DNA of 33,080 nt from Methanomicrobiales archaeon (GCA_030019205.1 JASEFH010000026.1:1-33080), one strand, 5' to 3'. Numbered from the stretch's first letter, positions 23,059 to 31,504 are shown. Translations and numbers: made by a program. The notes: generated from the sequence alone by a model not told the origin.

Positions 23059-24233
23059 TGTGCGGGGATGCGATCGAGGTGCGGGAGCTGGACGAACTCT
23101 ATATCAACCTCGACCCCATCCAGGCCGCGGGACGGCTCACACCGGAGGCGATGAAGGCGGTGATCGCCTACGGGGACGGCTACTCCGTCTGCGACTTCTG
23201 CAGGAAGCCGTTCCGCCTGGACTTCATCGAGAAGCCCCCCGTGAAGACGTTCCACCAGGATCTCGCCCGCTGGCTGAACATGGACCAGGTGCGTCTCGTG
23301 GCGGGCGCCCGGCGGGGATTCCATGCGGTTGCCCACACCTTCGCGCGGGAGGGGGACGTGGTGCTGCTCACGGCGCTCTCCCACTACACCGAATTCCTGG
23401 CGGTGGAGGCGGCGCGGGCAATCCCGCTGGAGATCCCGAAGAGCAGAGGAAACATCATCACCGCCGAAGCCGCGGCCGAGAAGATCGAGGAGGTGATGCA
23501 GCAGCACGGTCGTCCTCCCGCGCTGCTCTTCGTCGACCACTTCGACTACCAGTTCGGGAACGAGCACGAGGTGAAGGCGATCGCCCGGGTCGCCCATCAG
23601 TACGACATCAAGGTGCTCTACAACGGCGCCTACACCGTCGGCGTCCTGCCCGTGGACGGGAAGGACCTCGGGGTGGACTTCGTCGTGGGCTCCGGGCACA
23701 AGAGCATGGCGGCGCCGGCCCCTTCAGGTGTGCTGGCCGTCCGCGAGGAGTACGCGGGCGAGCTCTTCCGCACCACGGCGGTCCGGGGGGACGTGACCGA
23801 ACGGACGTTCGGGATCAAGGAGGTGGAGATGATGGGGTGCACCCTCATGGGGGTCACTCTGGTCGCCATGATGGCCTCGTTCCCCGAGGTGCGGGAGCGG
23901 GTGCGCCAGTGGGACGCCCAGCTGCGGAACAGCCAGATCGTGGTGGACGCCCTGCGGTCCATCGAGGGCACCGAGATTGTGAGCGAGTATCCCCGCAGAC
24001 ATACCCTGACGCGGGTGAACACGACCCGGTCCTTCGACCGGGTGGCCAGAACACACAGGAAGCGGGGTTTCTTCCTCACGAGCGCGCTCAAGGAGCGGGG
24101 GATCGCCGGCATCATCCCCGGGGCGACCAGGGTCTGGAAGTTCAACACCTACGGGATCACCGAGCAGCAGGCGCGGCACGTGGCCGACGCCTTCCGGGAG
24201 ATCGCACTGGAGAACGGGCTATCCGTCACCTGA
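23055..24233 (+). CDS. pscS: O-phospho-L-seryl-tRNA:Cys-tRNA synthase (SepCysS)
   Basis: PLP enzyme that converts O-phosphoseryl-tRNA(Cys) to Cys-tRNA(Cys), the only or main route to cysteine in many methanogens. 392 aa, as expected. It has the fold-type I PLP lysine in VGSGHKSMAA (K216), D161 and H162 in LFVDHFD above the ring, and the three cysteines known to be essential in the family: C46 and C49 (CDFC) and C262 (MMGCTLMG). The first cysteine pair lies after the conserved LDPIQAAGRLTPEA. The ATG at 23055 overlaps the upstream 60-aa ORF. At the 3' end it overlaps convergent thiI by eight bases. SepRS and SepCysE are not in the window. Confidence 0.94.
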   Translation: MMCGDAIEVRELDELYINLDPIQAAGRLTPEAMKAVIAYGDGYSVCDFCRKPFRLDFIEKPPVKTFHQDLARWLNMDQVRLVAGARRGFHAVAHTFAREGDVVLLTALSHYTEFLAVEAARAIPLEIPKSRGNIITAEAAAEKIEEVMQQHGRPPALLFVDHFDYQFGNEHEVKAIARVAHQYDIKVLYNGAYTVGVLPVDGKDLGVDFVVGSGHKSMAAPAPSGVLAVREEYAGELFRTTAVRGDVTERTFGIKEVEMMGCTLMGVTLVAMMASFPEVRERVRQWDAQLRNSQIVVDALRSIEGTEIVSEYPRRHTLTRVNTTRSFDRVARTHRKRGFFLTSALKERGIAGIIPGATRVWKFNTYGITEQQARHVADAFREIALENGLSVT

Positions 24234-25404
24234 TCTCCTCGATCTCCCCGTTCAGGGCCCGGATCTTGCGGGCTTCCCGTGCAGCCGCATCGGCGAGGGC
24301 GGAGATGCCGATCCGCTCTTCGGCCTGCTTCACGGGGACCTCCCGCGCCGCCGTCGCCGGGTAGCGGGGGACCGCCCTGCAGCAGAGCTCCCCCTTCGTC
24401 TGCTCGAAGGTCCCGATCTTCCGCGCCAGGTCCACGATCTCGCTTTTGTCGTAGGCGATCAGCGGGCGGAGCAGGGGGAGAGACGCTGCCGAACTGATGA
24501 GCGCCATGTTCTCCAGGGTCTGCGAGGCTACCTGCCCGAGGCTGTCACCGGTCACCAGGGCGCGGACGTCCGTCCCGGCGGCGAGGCGGCTCGCCGTCAT
24601 CAGCATGAACCGCTTGCAGACAACGCAGCGGAGCCTCGGCTCGACGGCCTCGGCCATGCGGTCGTAGAAGGGCTCCGCGTCCACGACGAGAAGGTCAAGG
24701 GGATACCCCCGGCACCAGGTGGAGAGCGTGCGGTGATGGTCGGCGACGACGGCGCTGCGGTCGCGACCCACCCATCGCCCCCCGTCCATGTAGACGTGCA
24801 CCACCTCGCAGCCGCGGCGCATCATCAGCCAGGAGGCAACGGGGGAGTCCAGCCCCCCGCTGACGAGGGCCAGCACCCGACCCTGGGTGCCCCAGGGGAG
24901 TCCGCCGGGCGCCGGAATGCGGCGGTCGTACACCAGCCCGCCGAACCCCCGGGCCTCCACGAAGATCTCGTAGTCCGGGCAGCCGAGATCGACCGATATC
25001 CCCGGAATCGCCGCCATGATGGCTGCACCGACCGCCGCGCCCAGTTCCTGGCTCGTGAACCCCTGCACGCGCTCCCGCCGCGCCCGCACCGCAAACGACA
25101 TCCCGGGCGCGAGCCGCTCCTTCGCGCGGGAGAGGGCGGCCTCCGCCAGATCGGAGACCGCGTTCGTCGTGGCGGTGCCGATGCTCACGTCCACCACGCC
25201 GAAGATGCGGCTGACGGACTGCGCTATCCTCTCGGGATCCGGGCCGAAGACGAGGATCCGCCCGCGGTGCTCCTGGATCCGGTAGTCGAGGGACCCGGCA
25301 TCCAGCGTCCTCCGGATGTTCTGCACCAGGCGATGCAGGAATCGGCGGCGGACCGGTTCGCTTTTTAAGAAGACCTCGCCGTAACGGACGATCACGACGT
25401 CCAC
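24226..25404 (-). CDS. thiI: tRNA 4-thiouridine synthase ThiI
   Basis: Adenylates and thiolates uridine 8 of tRNA. 392 aa: N-terminal ferredoxin-like and THUMP domains (about 1-165), then a PP-loop ATP pyrophosphatase domain with VSGGLDSP (181-188). There is no C-terminal rhodanese domain. C260 and C263 (RCVVCKR) plus C341/C342 (ELCCRAVP) match the CxxC...C set that in methanogen ThiI is reported to hold an iron-sulfur cluster and allow sulfide as sulfur donor. The start is GTG at 25404, with a GAGAGGTG site at 25420-25413. Its 3' end overlaps SepCysS, another enzyme of tRNA sulfur chemistry. Confidence 0.93.
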   Translation of the reverse strand: MDVVIVRYGEVFLKSEPVRRRFLHRLVQNIRRTLDAGSLDYRIQEHRGRILVFGPDPERIAQSVSRIFGVVDVSIGTATTNAVSDLAEAALSRAKERLAPGMSFAVRARRERVQGFTSQELGAAVGAAIMAAIPGISVDLGCPDYEIFVEARGFGGLVYDRRIPAPGGLPWGTQGRVLALVSGGLDSPVASWLMMRRGCEVVHVYMDGGRWVGRDRSAVVADHHRTLSTWCRGYPLDLLVVDAEPFYDRMAEAVEPRLRCVVCKRFMLMTASRLAAGTDVRALVTGDSLGQVASQTLENMALISSAASLPLLRPLIAYDKSEIVDLARKIGTFEQTKGELCCRAVPRYPATAAREVPVKQAEERIGISALADAAAREARKIRALNGEIEEIR

Positions 25405-25461
25405 GACAGATGCACCTCTCTCGTTATCGGCATGCTCTGCAGTACAACAGTCGGCCTTCTC

Positions 25462-25470
25462 CTTAATAGT
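25462..25470 (-). promoter_or_regulatory. TATA-like box of thiI
   Basis: Read on the minus strand the box is ACTATTAAG, identical to the box before fdhA1. It predicts a start near 25440 and a leader of about 36 bases that includes the GAGAGGTG ribosome-binding site. Confidence 0.5.
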
Positions 25471-25559
25471 GCTTTTTTATGGGGCAACGGGGGACGTTAG
25501 TCCACCTCTGCGGGATGCATTATCTTCAGGGATTCAGGAACAAAGCCCAATCGTACCGC

Positions 25560-25605
25560 GGGGGTGGGGGCAGTTGGGGGAGGGGGAGCGCACTCCCCTC
25601 CCCCC
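25560..25605 (+). repeat. G-quadruplex motif with overlapping C-rich hairpin arm
   Basis: Four runs of five G (25560-25564, 25566-25570, 25576-25580, 25582-25586) are separated by loops of 1, 5 and 1 bases, a textbook intramolecular G4 motif on the + strand. The last two runs can instead pair with the C-rich stretch 25593-25605, giving a 12-bp stem with one bulged G and the four-base loop CGCA (25589-25592). The two folds exclude each other. The element lies between the start of thiI and the 3' end of the CNNM gene. Confidence 0.7.
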
Positions 25606-25811
25606 TACAGTGCGATAGGTCGGGTCAGGGAGCACGAGAACGGCGTCTTCTCACCGCATCCCCGCATGAACGTCCATTCGTATGAGGATACAAGGGGTAC
25701 ACCCATCTCTCCCACAGGAGCGACAAGGCCTCGATGGGAGCATCGCCAGTCGAGTGTCTTGGTCGGCCTGATCAGAACGAGCTGCCCAGGTCGCCCCCAT
25801 GGTTCGGACAT
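25605..25811 (-). CDS. Doubtful 68-aa ORF downstream of the CNNM gene
   Basis: ATG at 25811, TAG at 25605. The predicted product is basic, Trp/Cys-containing and has no recognised motif. Codon use is less GC-biased at third positions than in the neighbouring genes. It begins 51 bases after the CNNM stop, behind a weak AT stretch (CTTTTTAGGG read on the minus strand) and without a clear ribosome-binding site. The rest of the 25405-25861 gap holds the thiI promoter, the G-quadruplex motif and nothing else I can identify. It may not be expressed. Confidence 0.2.
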   Translation of the reverse strand: MSEPWGRPGQLVLIRPTKTLDWRCSHRGLVAPVGEMGVPLVSSYEWTFMRGCGEKTPFSCSLTRPIAL

Positions 25812-25861
25812 ATCCCTAAAAAGTGCGTGCGCCAGGTGGCTTCGATCGATCCTGCCCTGTA

Positions 25862-27181
25862 TCAGCCCCCGGCCGTGGCGGCGGCGGGCGGCGGCAGCGG
25901 CGTCACCAGCATCTTGTCGATGCGGTTCCTGTCCATGTCCACCACCTCGAACCGCAGCCCGCCCCACTCGAACCGCGTGCCGATGGTCGGGATATGCCCC
26001 GTCTGGAGCAGCACGAAACCTGCCAGGGTCTGGTAGGTATCCTCGGCGGGCAGCGTATCCATTCCGAAGATCTCCTTGAACTCGTCTACCGGGAGCATCC
26101 CGTCGAGGAGCCAGGAGCCGTCCTCGCGCTGGATCGCCATGGGTTCGGCCAGCTCCTCGACGGAGGGTATCTCGCCCACCACCTCCTCCAGGATGTCCTC
26201 CAGCGTGATCAGCCCCTGCACGCTCCCGTACTCGTCGATGACGAGGGCGAAGTGGATTCCCGACTGCTGGAAGATCTCGAGCGCCTTGAACACACGAATG
26301 CTCTCCGGGACGAAGAGAATGCGGCGGAGCGATGCCCGCAGATCCGTCGGCGATCCCGACAGGAGCTGCGCGACGATGTCCTGCACCCGCACCATGCCCA
26401 GCGTCTCGTCCAGCGAACCTTCGGCGACCGGATACCGCGAGTGGCCGCTCTCCACGATCTTGTCGCGGATCTTCTCGGGGGTGTCGTTGACGTCCATCCA
26501 GACGATCTCGGTGCGGGGCGTCATCAGGGCGTTCACCCGTCGGTCCCCGAGCTCGAACACGTGCTCCACCATGTCCCTCTCGGTCTCCTCGAACGTACCG
26601 GCCTCGATCCCCTGCTCGATCAGGATCCGGATCTCCTCCTCGGTGACCGTCGGCTGCGGAGGCCCCCGCACGCCGAACAGGCGGAGAACCGCATCCGTCG
26701 ATACGGACAGGACGTACACGAAGGGGGCGGCGATCAGGGAGACCGCCCGCATCGGATTTGCCACGAGACCGGCGAGACGTTCGGGATTCTGCAGTGCGAG
26801 CCTCTTGGGGACGATCTCCCCCAGCACCAGGGTCAGGTATGTGATCGTAACGACGACGATGCCGAGGGAGAGGGAGGCGCTGTAAGGGGCGATGGCGGGT
26901 ATCGTCGAGAGGACGGCATCCAGCTGGGCGGCGACGGTGGCGCCTCCGAAGGCGCCGGCGAGGATGCCAATCAGGGTGATCCCGATCTGGATCGTGGAGA
27001 GGAATCGGTTGGGGGATCTCAAGAGCTCGAGCGCCGCCCGGGCGTTCTCGTCCCCGCCGTCGGCCATCTGCTGGAGCCGCGCCCGCCGGGCCGAGACAAC
27101 GGCGAACTCGGCCAGGGAGAAGAGGCCGTTTCCGAGGATGAGCAGGAGGAGGATGATGACGTTCACCGTCAGATCCGGCAT
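25862..27181 (-). CDS. CNNM/CorC (TlyC-type) membrane protein with DUF21, CBS pair and CorC_HlyC domains
   Basis: 439 aa. Four hydrophobic segments within residues 1-190 form the DUF21 (CNNM) membrane domain, with FSLAEFAVVSARRARLQQM near the start and LVLGEIVPKRLAL characteristic of the family. CBS domains occupy about 200-325 (VNALMTPRTEIVWMD; YPVAEGSLDETLGMV; ALVIDEYGSVQGLITLEDI), and a CorC_HlyC domain follows to about 425, ending in an Ala/Pro tail. Such proteins are linked to Mg2+/Co2+ export or divalent-cation homeostasis; hemolysin is a historical name. The ATG at 27181 was chosen over an in-frame start 86 codons upstream because it follows GGGGAGGTGG and begins exactly with the first membrane helix. 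A TATA box GATATGTATATC lies at 27282-27271. Confidence 0.92.
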   Translation of the reverse strand: MPDLTVNVIILLLLILGNGLFSLAEFAVVSARRARLQQMADGGDENARAALELLRSPNRFLSTIQIGITLIGILAGAFGGATVAAQLDAVLSTIPAIAPYSASLSLGIVVVTITYLTLVLGEIVPKRLALQNPERLAGLVANPMRAVSLIAAPFVYVLSVSTDAVLRLFGVRGPPQPTVTEEEIRILIEQGIEAGTFEETERDMVEHVFELGDRRVNALMTPRTEIVWMDVNDTPEKIRDKIVESGHSRYPVAEGSLDETLGMVRVQDIVAQLLSGSPTDLRASLRRILFVPESIRVFKALEIFQQSGIHFALVIDEYGSVQGLITLEDILEEVVGEIPSVEELAEPMAIQREDGSWLLDGMLPVDEFKEIFGMDTLPAEDTYQTLAGFVLLQTGHIPTIGTRFEWGGLRFEVVDMDRNRIDKMLVTPLPPPAAATAGG

Positions 27182-27270
27182 GGTCCACCTCCCCGGCTCT
27201 CTTTCATGCGCATCGGCCCCACTCCTTTCGGTGTTCCGGTGGTCGCGGTCGCAGTTTATGCTTTCGGGCT

Positions 27271-27398
27271 GATATACATATCGTGCGGCGCACCCGATCC
27301 TCCCCCGACACCGGGGGCACGCCGAATCGCCATAAACGGGCTGATTGCCTGATTTTTCCCGTCTCCGGGATTTGAATAGAGAAGGTTCATATTTTATG
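27271..27398. promoter_or_regulatory. Divergent promoters between the CNNM gene and the DUF2150 gene
   Basis: The near-palindromic GATATACATATC at 27271-27282 is suitable as a TATA box for the leftward CNNM gene, with a leader of about 70 bases. TTCATATTTTATG at about 27386-27398 serves the rightward DUF2150 gene, whose ATG at 27420 would be leaderless or nearly so. Nothing else is seen in this 238-base gap. Confidence 0.5.
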
Positions 27399-27419
27399 CC
27401 ATACTGATGTGGTACTGAA

Positions 27420-28046
27420 ATGGCAAAGAAACGCAGCAAGGAAGAGGAGCAGCCGCAGAAGTTGTTCTATATCTTCTATAGCCAGGAGCGCTGGAATAAC
27501 TGGATCAACACGTTGAGAGGGATGAACTTCGAGCCCGAGGGCGATGAGATGCCGGAGGGCTACCAGGCGCTTTACAACTTCACCGAGGATATCACCATCT
27601 CGACCCTGAAGATCGTGCGGCTCTACCAGAACGGGCGGTTCACCAGGGAGGAGGCGCTGGAGAAGCTCGGGCAGGTGGAGGCGATCGTGATGTCGGATCT
27701 GCCCGAGGACCGGATCGGCGAGATCGTCGAGTCTCTCCAGCTCTCCCTCCTGGTGCTCTTTGCCTCCTGCCGCAAGTACCTGGAAGGCGGCTTCGACAAG
27801 AGCGCGATCAAGACTCACGTGAAGGAGGGTCGGGCCCTCGCCGATACGGATCTGGAGGGGGCGCTGGCGCTCGCCGCCGATATCGGCGCCAGCGTCATCG
27901 ACGGGGCCTCCTGCTGCGAGAAATACTTAAAAGACGATATGAAGGACTCCACCTTATTTGACGAGTGGCTGATCGAGATCGAGACGATGCGCGACGAGAT
28001 GAAGAGCCTGAAGAACTTCGACGAGGAGCCCGGAGAAGTCACGTGA
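27420..28046 (+). CDS. DUF2150 family protein
   Basis: 208-aa soluble, acidic, mostly helical protein of a family restricted to archaea and, as far as I know, without an assigned function. Recognisable family features are the KLFYIFYSQERWNNWINTL opening (residues about 14-33), a central long helical stretch, and GASCCEKYLKDDM (about 161-174) with paired cysteines. The N-terminus MAKKRSKEEE is basic and disordered. The next gene starts inside its stop codon (GTGA at 28043-28046), so the two proteins are presumably made together and may interact. Confidence 0.8.
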   Translation: MAKKRSKEEEQPQKLFYIFYSQERWNNWINTLRGMNFEPEGDEMPEGYQALYNFTEDITISTLKIVRLYQNGRFTREEALEKLGQVEAIVMSDLPEDRIGEIVESLQLSLLVLFASCRKYLEGGFDKSAIKTHVKEGRALADTDLEGALALAADIGASVIDGASCCEKYLKDDMKDSTLFDEWLIEIETMRDEMKSLKNFDEEPGEVT

Positions 28047-28492
28047 TCGCGGACAAAGCCCGGTTCCGCGCGTCGAGGAAGGTGGAGCGGATCTCCGGCG
28101 TGCGGCTGCCGGAGTTCATGTTCCACGGTGCGTTCCTGGAGGCGATCAGCACGCTCAACTTCCGGAACCTGGAGGACAGTCTGCACGACCAGCTCCTGGC
28201 CTTCGTCCGGGAGTTCCTGACCTGCGACTGCCGCGACGCCCCGCTCTGCGGATGCCCCGAGAGGCGGTTCGCGATGCTGATCATCGAACTCCGCGAGGGC
28301 GGCATGGACCACCGCGAGATCTCTGCGCACCTGCTCGAGGAGTACGGGATCGATATCTACCCCGCCGACATCCTCTCGTTTCTGGAGGACTCCGTCCACG
28401 TCCTGGAGGCGATCCGCGACGTGGCGAATCTCCAGGGGGAGGAGGACCTGGCGAAGAAGACCGAGGAGCACATCAAGAGCATCGAGGGATGA
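28043..28492 (+). CDS. Conserved four-cysteine protein, possibly DUF5814-related
   Basis: 149 aa from GTG at 28043, chosen because it overlaps the DUF2150 stop; in-frame sequence upstream lies inside that gene. A compact cysteine cluster CDCRDAPLCGCPER (C61, C63, C69, C71) after a helical region suggests a zinc or iron-sulfur site. Residues 80-135 look helical, with MDHREISAHLLEEYGIDIYPADILSFLEDS resembling a helix-turn-helix. I recall a similar cysteine-containing segment next to archaeal SF2 helicases (DUF5814), but cannot confirm it. Tight coupling to DUF2150 is the best clue to function: the pair probably forms one module. Confidence 0.7.
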   Translation: MIADKARFRASRKVERISGVRLPEFMFHGAFLEAISTLNFRNLEDSLHDQLLAFVREFLTCDCRDAPLCGCPERRFAMLIIELREGGMDHREISAHLLEEYGIDIYPADILSFLEDSVHVLEAIRDVANLQGEEDLAKKTEEHIKSIEG

Positions 28493-28677
28493 ACCGCGAT
28501 CGGCTCGGGAATGCGCCCCCTCCGATGACCTCATTCAGGCAGTCGATCGATCTCCGGCAGCGGGTACGGTTTGCATGGGATCTGTGGAACCCGTCACCTG
28601 CCAATGCGGTCCAGTTCGTCGGCGTGCAGCCGGGATCCGGACCCGAATTCGTCTCGGCGCGGTCCGGATCGGTGTGA
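28489..28677 (+). CDS. Doubtful 62-aa ORF before wecB
   Basis: The ATG overlaps the previous stop (ATGA) and the TGA is four bases before the wecB ATG, so it fills the gap neatly. The predicted product has no recognised motif and no clear hydrophobic segment; it has a proline-rich start and a central RFAWDLWNPSP. Position in a tight series supports it; sequence character does not. Confidence 0.3.
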   Translation: MNRDRLGNAPPPMTSFRQSIDLRQRVRFAWDLWNPSPANAVQFVGVQPGSGPEFVSARSGSV

Positions 28678-28681
28678 AGCC

Positions 28682-29752
28682 ATGAGAGTCGCATCCATCG
28701 TCGGGGCGCGGCCCAACTTCGTCAAACTGGCGCCGCTCTCGAAGGAACTGCGGCGGCATTGCGAGGAGATCATCATCCACACCGGCCAGCATTACGACTA
28801 TGCCCTGGACAGGATCTTCTTCAGCGAGCTCGGCATCCCGGAGCCCGATTACCACCTACATGTGGGGTCCGGAACGCACGGCTACCAGACGGGAGAGATG
28901 CTGAAGAGGATCGAGGAGACGCTCATCTCGGCGCCTCCGGATCTGGTCCTCGTCTTCGGCGATACGAACACCACCCTGTCCGGTGCCCTCGCCGCCGCGA
29001 AGCTCCGCATCCCGCTTGCCCACGTCGAGTCCGGGCTGCGTTCTTTTGATCGCCGCATGCCCGAAGAGATCAACCGCATCCTCGTGGATCACTGTTCGGA
29101 TCTCCTCTTCTGCCCCACGGAGACCGCCGTGCGGCACCTGGCGAGAGAGGGGATCACGGAGGGTGTTCACCTGACGGGGGACGTGATGGTCGACGTTCTG
29201 CGGGGATCGGTCCATCTGGCGATCGGAAAATCCAGGATTCTCGAGGAGCAGCATCTCGCAGCCCGCGGCTACTACCTGGCAACCGTCCACCGCGCAGAGA
29301 ATACCGACAATATCGAAAACCTGAACAATATCGTGGCTGCGTTCTGCGAGATCGGCGATGTCGTCTTTCTGTGCCACCCGAGGACGGAGAGGAGGCTGAA
29401 AGAGTACGGCCTCTGGGATCGCCTGAACGCCTGCATCACCGTCCTGCCTCCCGCAGGTTTCTTCGACATGATCTGTCTGGAGAGAAATGCGAAGATGATC
29501 CTGACCGACTCCGGCGGCGTGCAGAAAGAGGCGTACATCTTCAAAGTGCCCTGCATCACGCTCCGGGACTCGACGGAGTGGAGCGAGACACTCGAAGAGG
29601 GGTGGAACGTGCTGGCGGGAGCGGACAGGGATGCCATCATCTCCCTGGCCGAAGGCTTCCAGCCCGATGAAGGTTCCCATACAGAACTATTCGGAAGAGG
29701 GGACGCCAGCGCGAGAATCGTGGAGATCATCCGCAGCACTTTCGGCGACTGA
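28682..29752 (+). CDS. wecB: UDP-N-acetylglucosamine 2-epimerase (non-hydrolysing)
   Basis: Interconverts UDP-GlcNAc and UDP-ManNAc, precursors for archaeal surface glycans. 356 aa. Family motifs in order: VGARPNFVK (near residue 7), HTGQHYD, LVFGDTNTTLSGALAA, HVESGLRSFDRRMPEEINR, ATVHRAENTDN and the UDP-binding DSGGVQKEA. Acidic residues and the histidines of the active site are present. The ATG at 28682 has a GGTGTG site five bases upstream. It faces a glycosyltransferase and a flippase on the other strand, together a small envelope-glycan region. Confidence 0.95.
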   Translation: MRVASIVGARPNFVKLAPLSKELRRHCEEIIIHTGQHYDYALDRIFFSELGIPEPDYHLHVGSGTHGYQTGEMLKRIEETLISAPPDLVLVFGDTNTTLSGALAAAKLRIPLAHVESGLRSFDRRMPEEINRILVDHCSDLLFCPTETAVRHLAREGITEGVHLTGDVMVDVLRGSVHLAIGKSRILEEQHLAARGYYLATVHRAENTDNIENLNNIVAAFCEIGDVVFLCHPRTERRLKEYGLWDRLNACITVLPPAGFFDMICLERNAKMILTDSGGVQKEAYIFKVPCITLRDSTEWSETLEEGWNVLAGADRDAIISLAEGFQPDEGSHTELFGRGDASARIVEIIRSTFGD

Positions 29753-30218
29753 ATTGCCCGCACGAAGCGCCGCCGATCTTCTCCACGAGCCGTCCCGGCG
29801 AATCGAACGGCGGAGATGGTTTGATTTATAGCGCCGTTGCCGGATCGCGTCCTCGCGGGATTGCCATTCTCTTCGGGGCGTTCTGCTTTCCGCCACGGTG
29901 GGCGGTACGATCCGGCAGCTGCCGGGCAACTCGATGCCGCCCGCTCGCCGACCGGAGCAAACGGGATTGGCGGGCGCTCCTGTTTCGGTTCGCGCGGGAG
30001 GGAAGCGATGGCCCGGCATTCGAGCGCGGATCGAGGCAGTCCCCTATTGCATCGTTCCGCAGGACGGCCTTCGGTTCGCCATCGGAGAGCGGCCCCCGGG
30101 AACGGGGCTTCTCCTGCCAGCTCCCGAACAGAGCGATCGCAGCAGGCGCGACGGGGGTCGTGTTCGGTGCGATCACGAAGGAGGCGGTAGCTGCGATACC
30201 GCCGTGCTCCGCTGCCTG
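29753..30218. other. Gene-poor stretch between wecB and the GT4 gene
   Basis: 466 bases with no reading frame I can support. A TATA-like TTTGATTTATA at 29820-29830 (+) stands alone in GC-rich sequence and could start a transcript near 29853, but no recognisable coding follows. Short open frames on both strands are of low-complexity Arg/Ser/Pro type. It might be a decayed gene or hold an untranslated RNA. Confidence 0.4.
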
Positions 30219-31412
30219 CTATGCTTCGGATCTCTCACGGCGGGACGCGAGGGCGTACTCGTAGACATGCAGCGTCTCCGCCGAGACCCTCTCCCATGTA
30301 TAGGTGGCTTCGACGTGCCTCCTCGCGTTCTCCCCCAGCGCCTTCGCCCGGGGAACGTGGTCGGCCAGATCGACGATTGCGTCCGCCAGCGCTCCCGCGT
30401 CCATCGGGGGCACCAGCAGCCCGATGCCATCGCCGCCTTCCAGGATCTCTTTCAAGCCGCCGATGGCGGTCGCGACGACGGGTTTGCCGCAGGCCATCGC
30501 CTCGAGCACCCCCAAGGGAAAGACCTCCTCCGCGCCGCCCACGGGGATCGAGGGGGCGACGCAGCAGTCGGCCATATTCAGGTACCGCGGAATCTCGCCG
30601 TGGGGGATCCTGTCTGTCAGGGATACGAATCCCTCCATGCCCTCCCGGGAGATCGTCTCCCGCAGCTCCTCCCCGAGTGGTCCCCCGCCGATGGCGATCA
30701 GGCGGATGGAGGGTCTTCTTGCATGCGCCTCCCGGATCGCCGTCAGGAGGTAGCGGATCCCGCTCTGCTCGGTGAACGATTTTACAAAGACCACCACAAA
30801 ATCGTTCCGGGAGATCCCGAACCTCTCCCTCTCCCCTCTCGCATCGAAAGCGGCAAACCGTTTCGTGTCCACCCCGTTCGGAACGAAGAACACTTTTTCC
30901 GGGTCGGCGCCCAGTTCACGGACCACCCAGTCTCTCAGGCGGCTTCCGACGGCGATGACCGCATCCGCACGCTGCACGGCCCACCTCTCCACCCAGCGGT
31001 AGATGTGGAAGCGGATCGAACCGGGGCGGATCTCCCCGTTCGCGACCGACTCGAGCGTGAGATACCCATGACATGTCAGCACGAGGGGTCTTTTTCGGTC
31101 CAGCAGGCCGATTAAGGCGTTGAAGGGGCCGTGCGCGTGGTAGAGGTCCAGACCATCCCGCAACAGCAGCGCTCTCTTCACCTTCTGCAGGATGCCCTGC
31201 AGCAGCACCAGGCGACCCGGCACCCAGAGCCTCTCCTGCCACACCTGAACGGGGCCGTCCGAGCGGTGGCCGGGGCCCGCCGCATACGGCGGCGACTCCA
31301 TGTGGATCACGGATACGGCATGCTCGCGGGAGAGGCACCTGGCCAGATGCCGCACGACATGCGCCGGCCCGCCGATCTGGGGCTCGTAGTCCCCGATCAT
31401 GAGCACCTTCAT
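30219..31412 (-). CDS. Glycosyltransferase family 4 (GT-B fold)
   Basis: 397 aa. The N-terminal half opens with MKVLMIGDYEPQIGGPAHVV, whose GG loop is typical of GT4 acceptor/donor binding. The C-terminal half contains the donor-binding region: VPNGVDTKRF, VKSFTEQSGIRYLL, IGGGPLGEEL and the EX7E element EEVFPLGVLEAMACGKPVV. It would transfer a sugar from an NDP-sugar to a lipid-linked or surface glycan; neither sugar nor acceptor can be told. ATG at 31412 is chosen over in-frame sequence 57 codons upstream because it starts the first strand. Ribosome-binding site is weak (GAGG). A TATA box GGTATATCA at 31504-31496 gives a leader of about 60 bases. The flippase gene lies upstream on the same strand. 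Confidence 0.9.
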   Translation of the reverse strand: MKVLMIGDYEPQIGGPAHVVRHLARCLSREHAVSVIHMESPPYAAGPGHRSDGPVQVWQERLWVPGRLVLLQGILQKVKRALLLRDGLDLYHAHGPFNALIGLLDRKRPLVLTCHGYLTLESVANGEIRPGSIRFHIYRWVERWAVQRADAVIAVGSRLRDWVVRELGADPEKVFFVPNGVDTKRFAAFDARGERERFGISRNDFVVVFVKSFTEQSGIRYLLTAIREAHARRPSIRLIAIGGGPLGEELRETISREGMEGFVSLTDRIPHGEIPRYLNMADCCVAPSIPVGGAEEVFPLGVLEAMACGKPVVATAIGGLKEILEGGDGIGLLVPPMDAGALADAIVDLADHVPRAKALGENARRHVEATYTWERVSAETLHVYEYALASRRERSEA

Positions 31413-31495
31413 CGAGAGCCTCTGCACGCCTCGGGGAATTCCCCCACCCGGCTGGAGGAAATCACCGGAATGGGTTCTGTTCTGGCGCGTGGGCC

Positions 31496-31504
31496 TGATA
31501 TACC
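31496..31504 (-). promoter_or_regulatory. TATA box of the GT4 gene
   Basis: On the minus strand GGTATATCA is preceded by GGGAAA, a reasonable BRE-TATA combination. It lies in the 207-base gap after the flippase stop, so the glycosyltransferase can be transcribed separately. I see nothing else in the gap. Confidence 0.45.
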
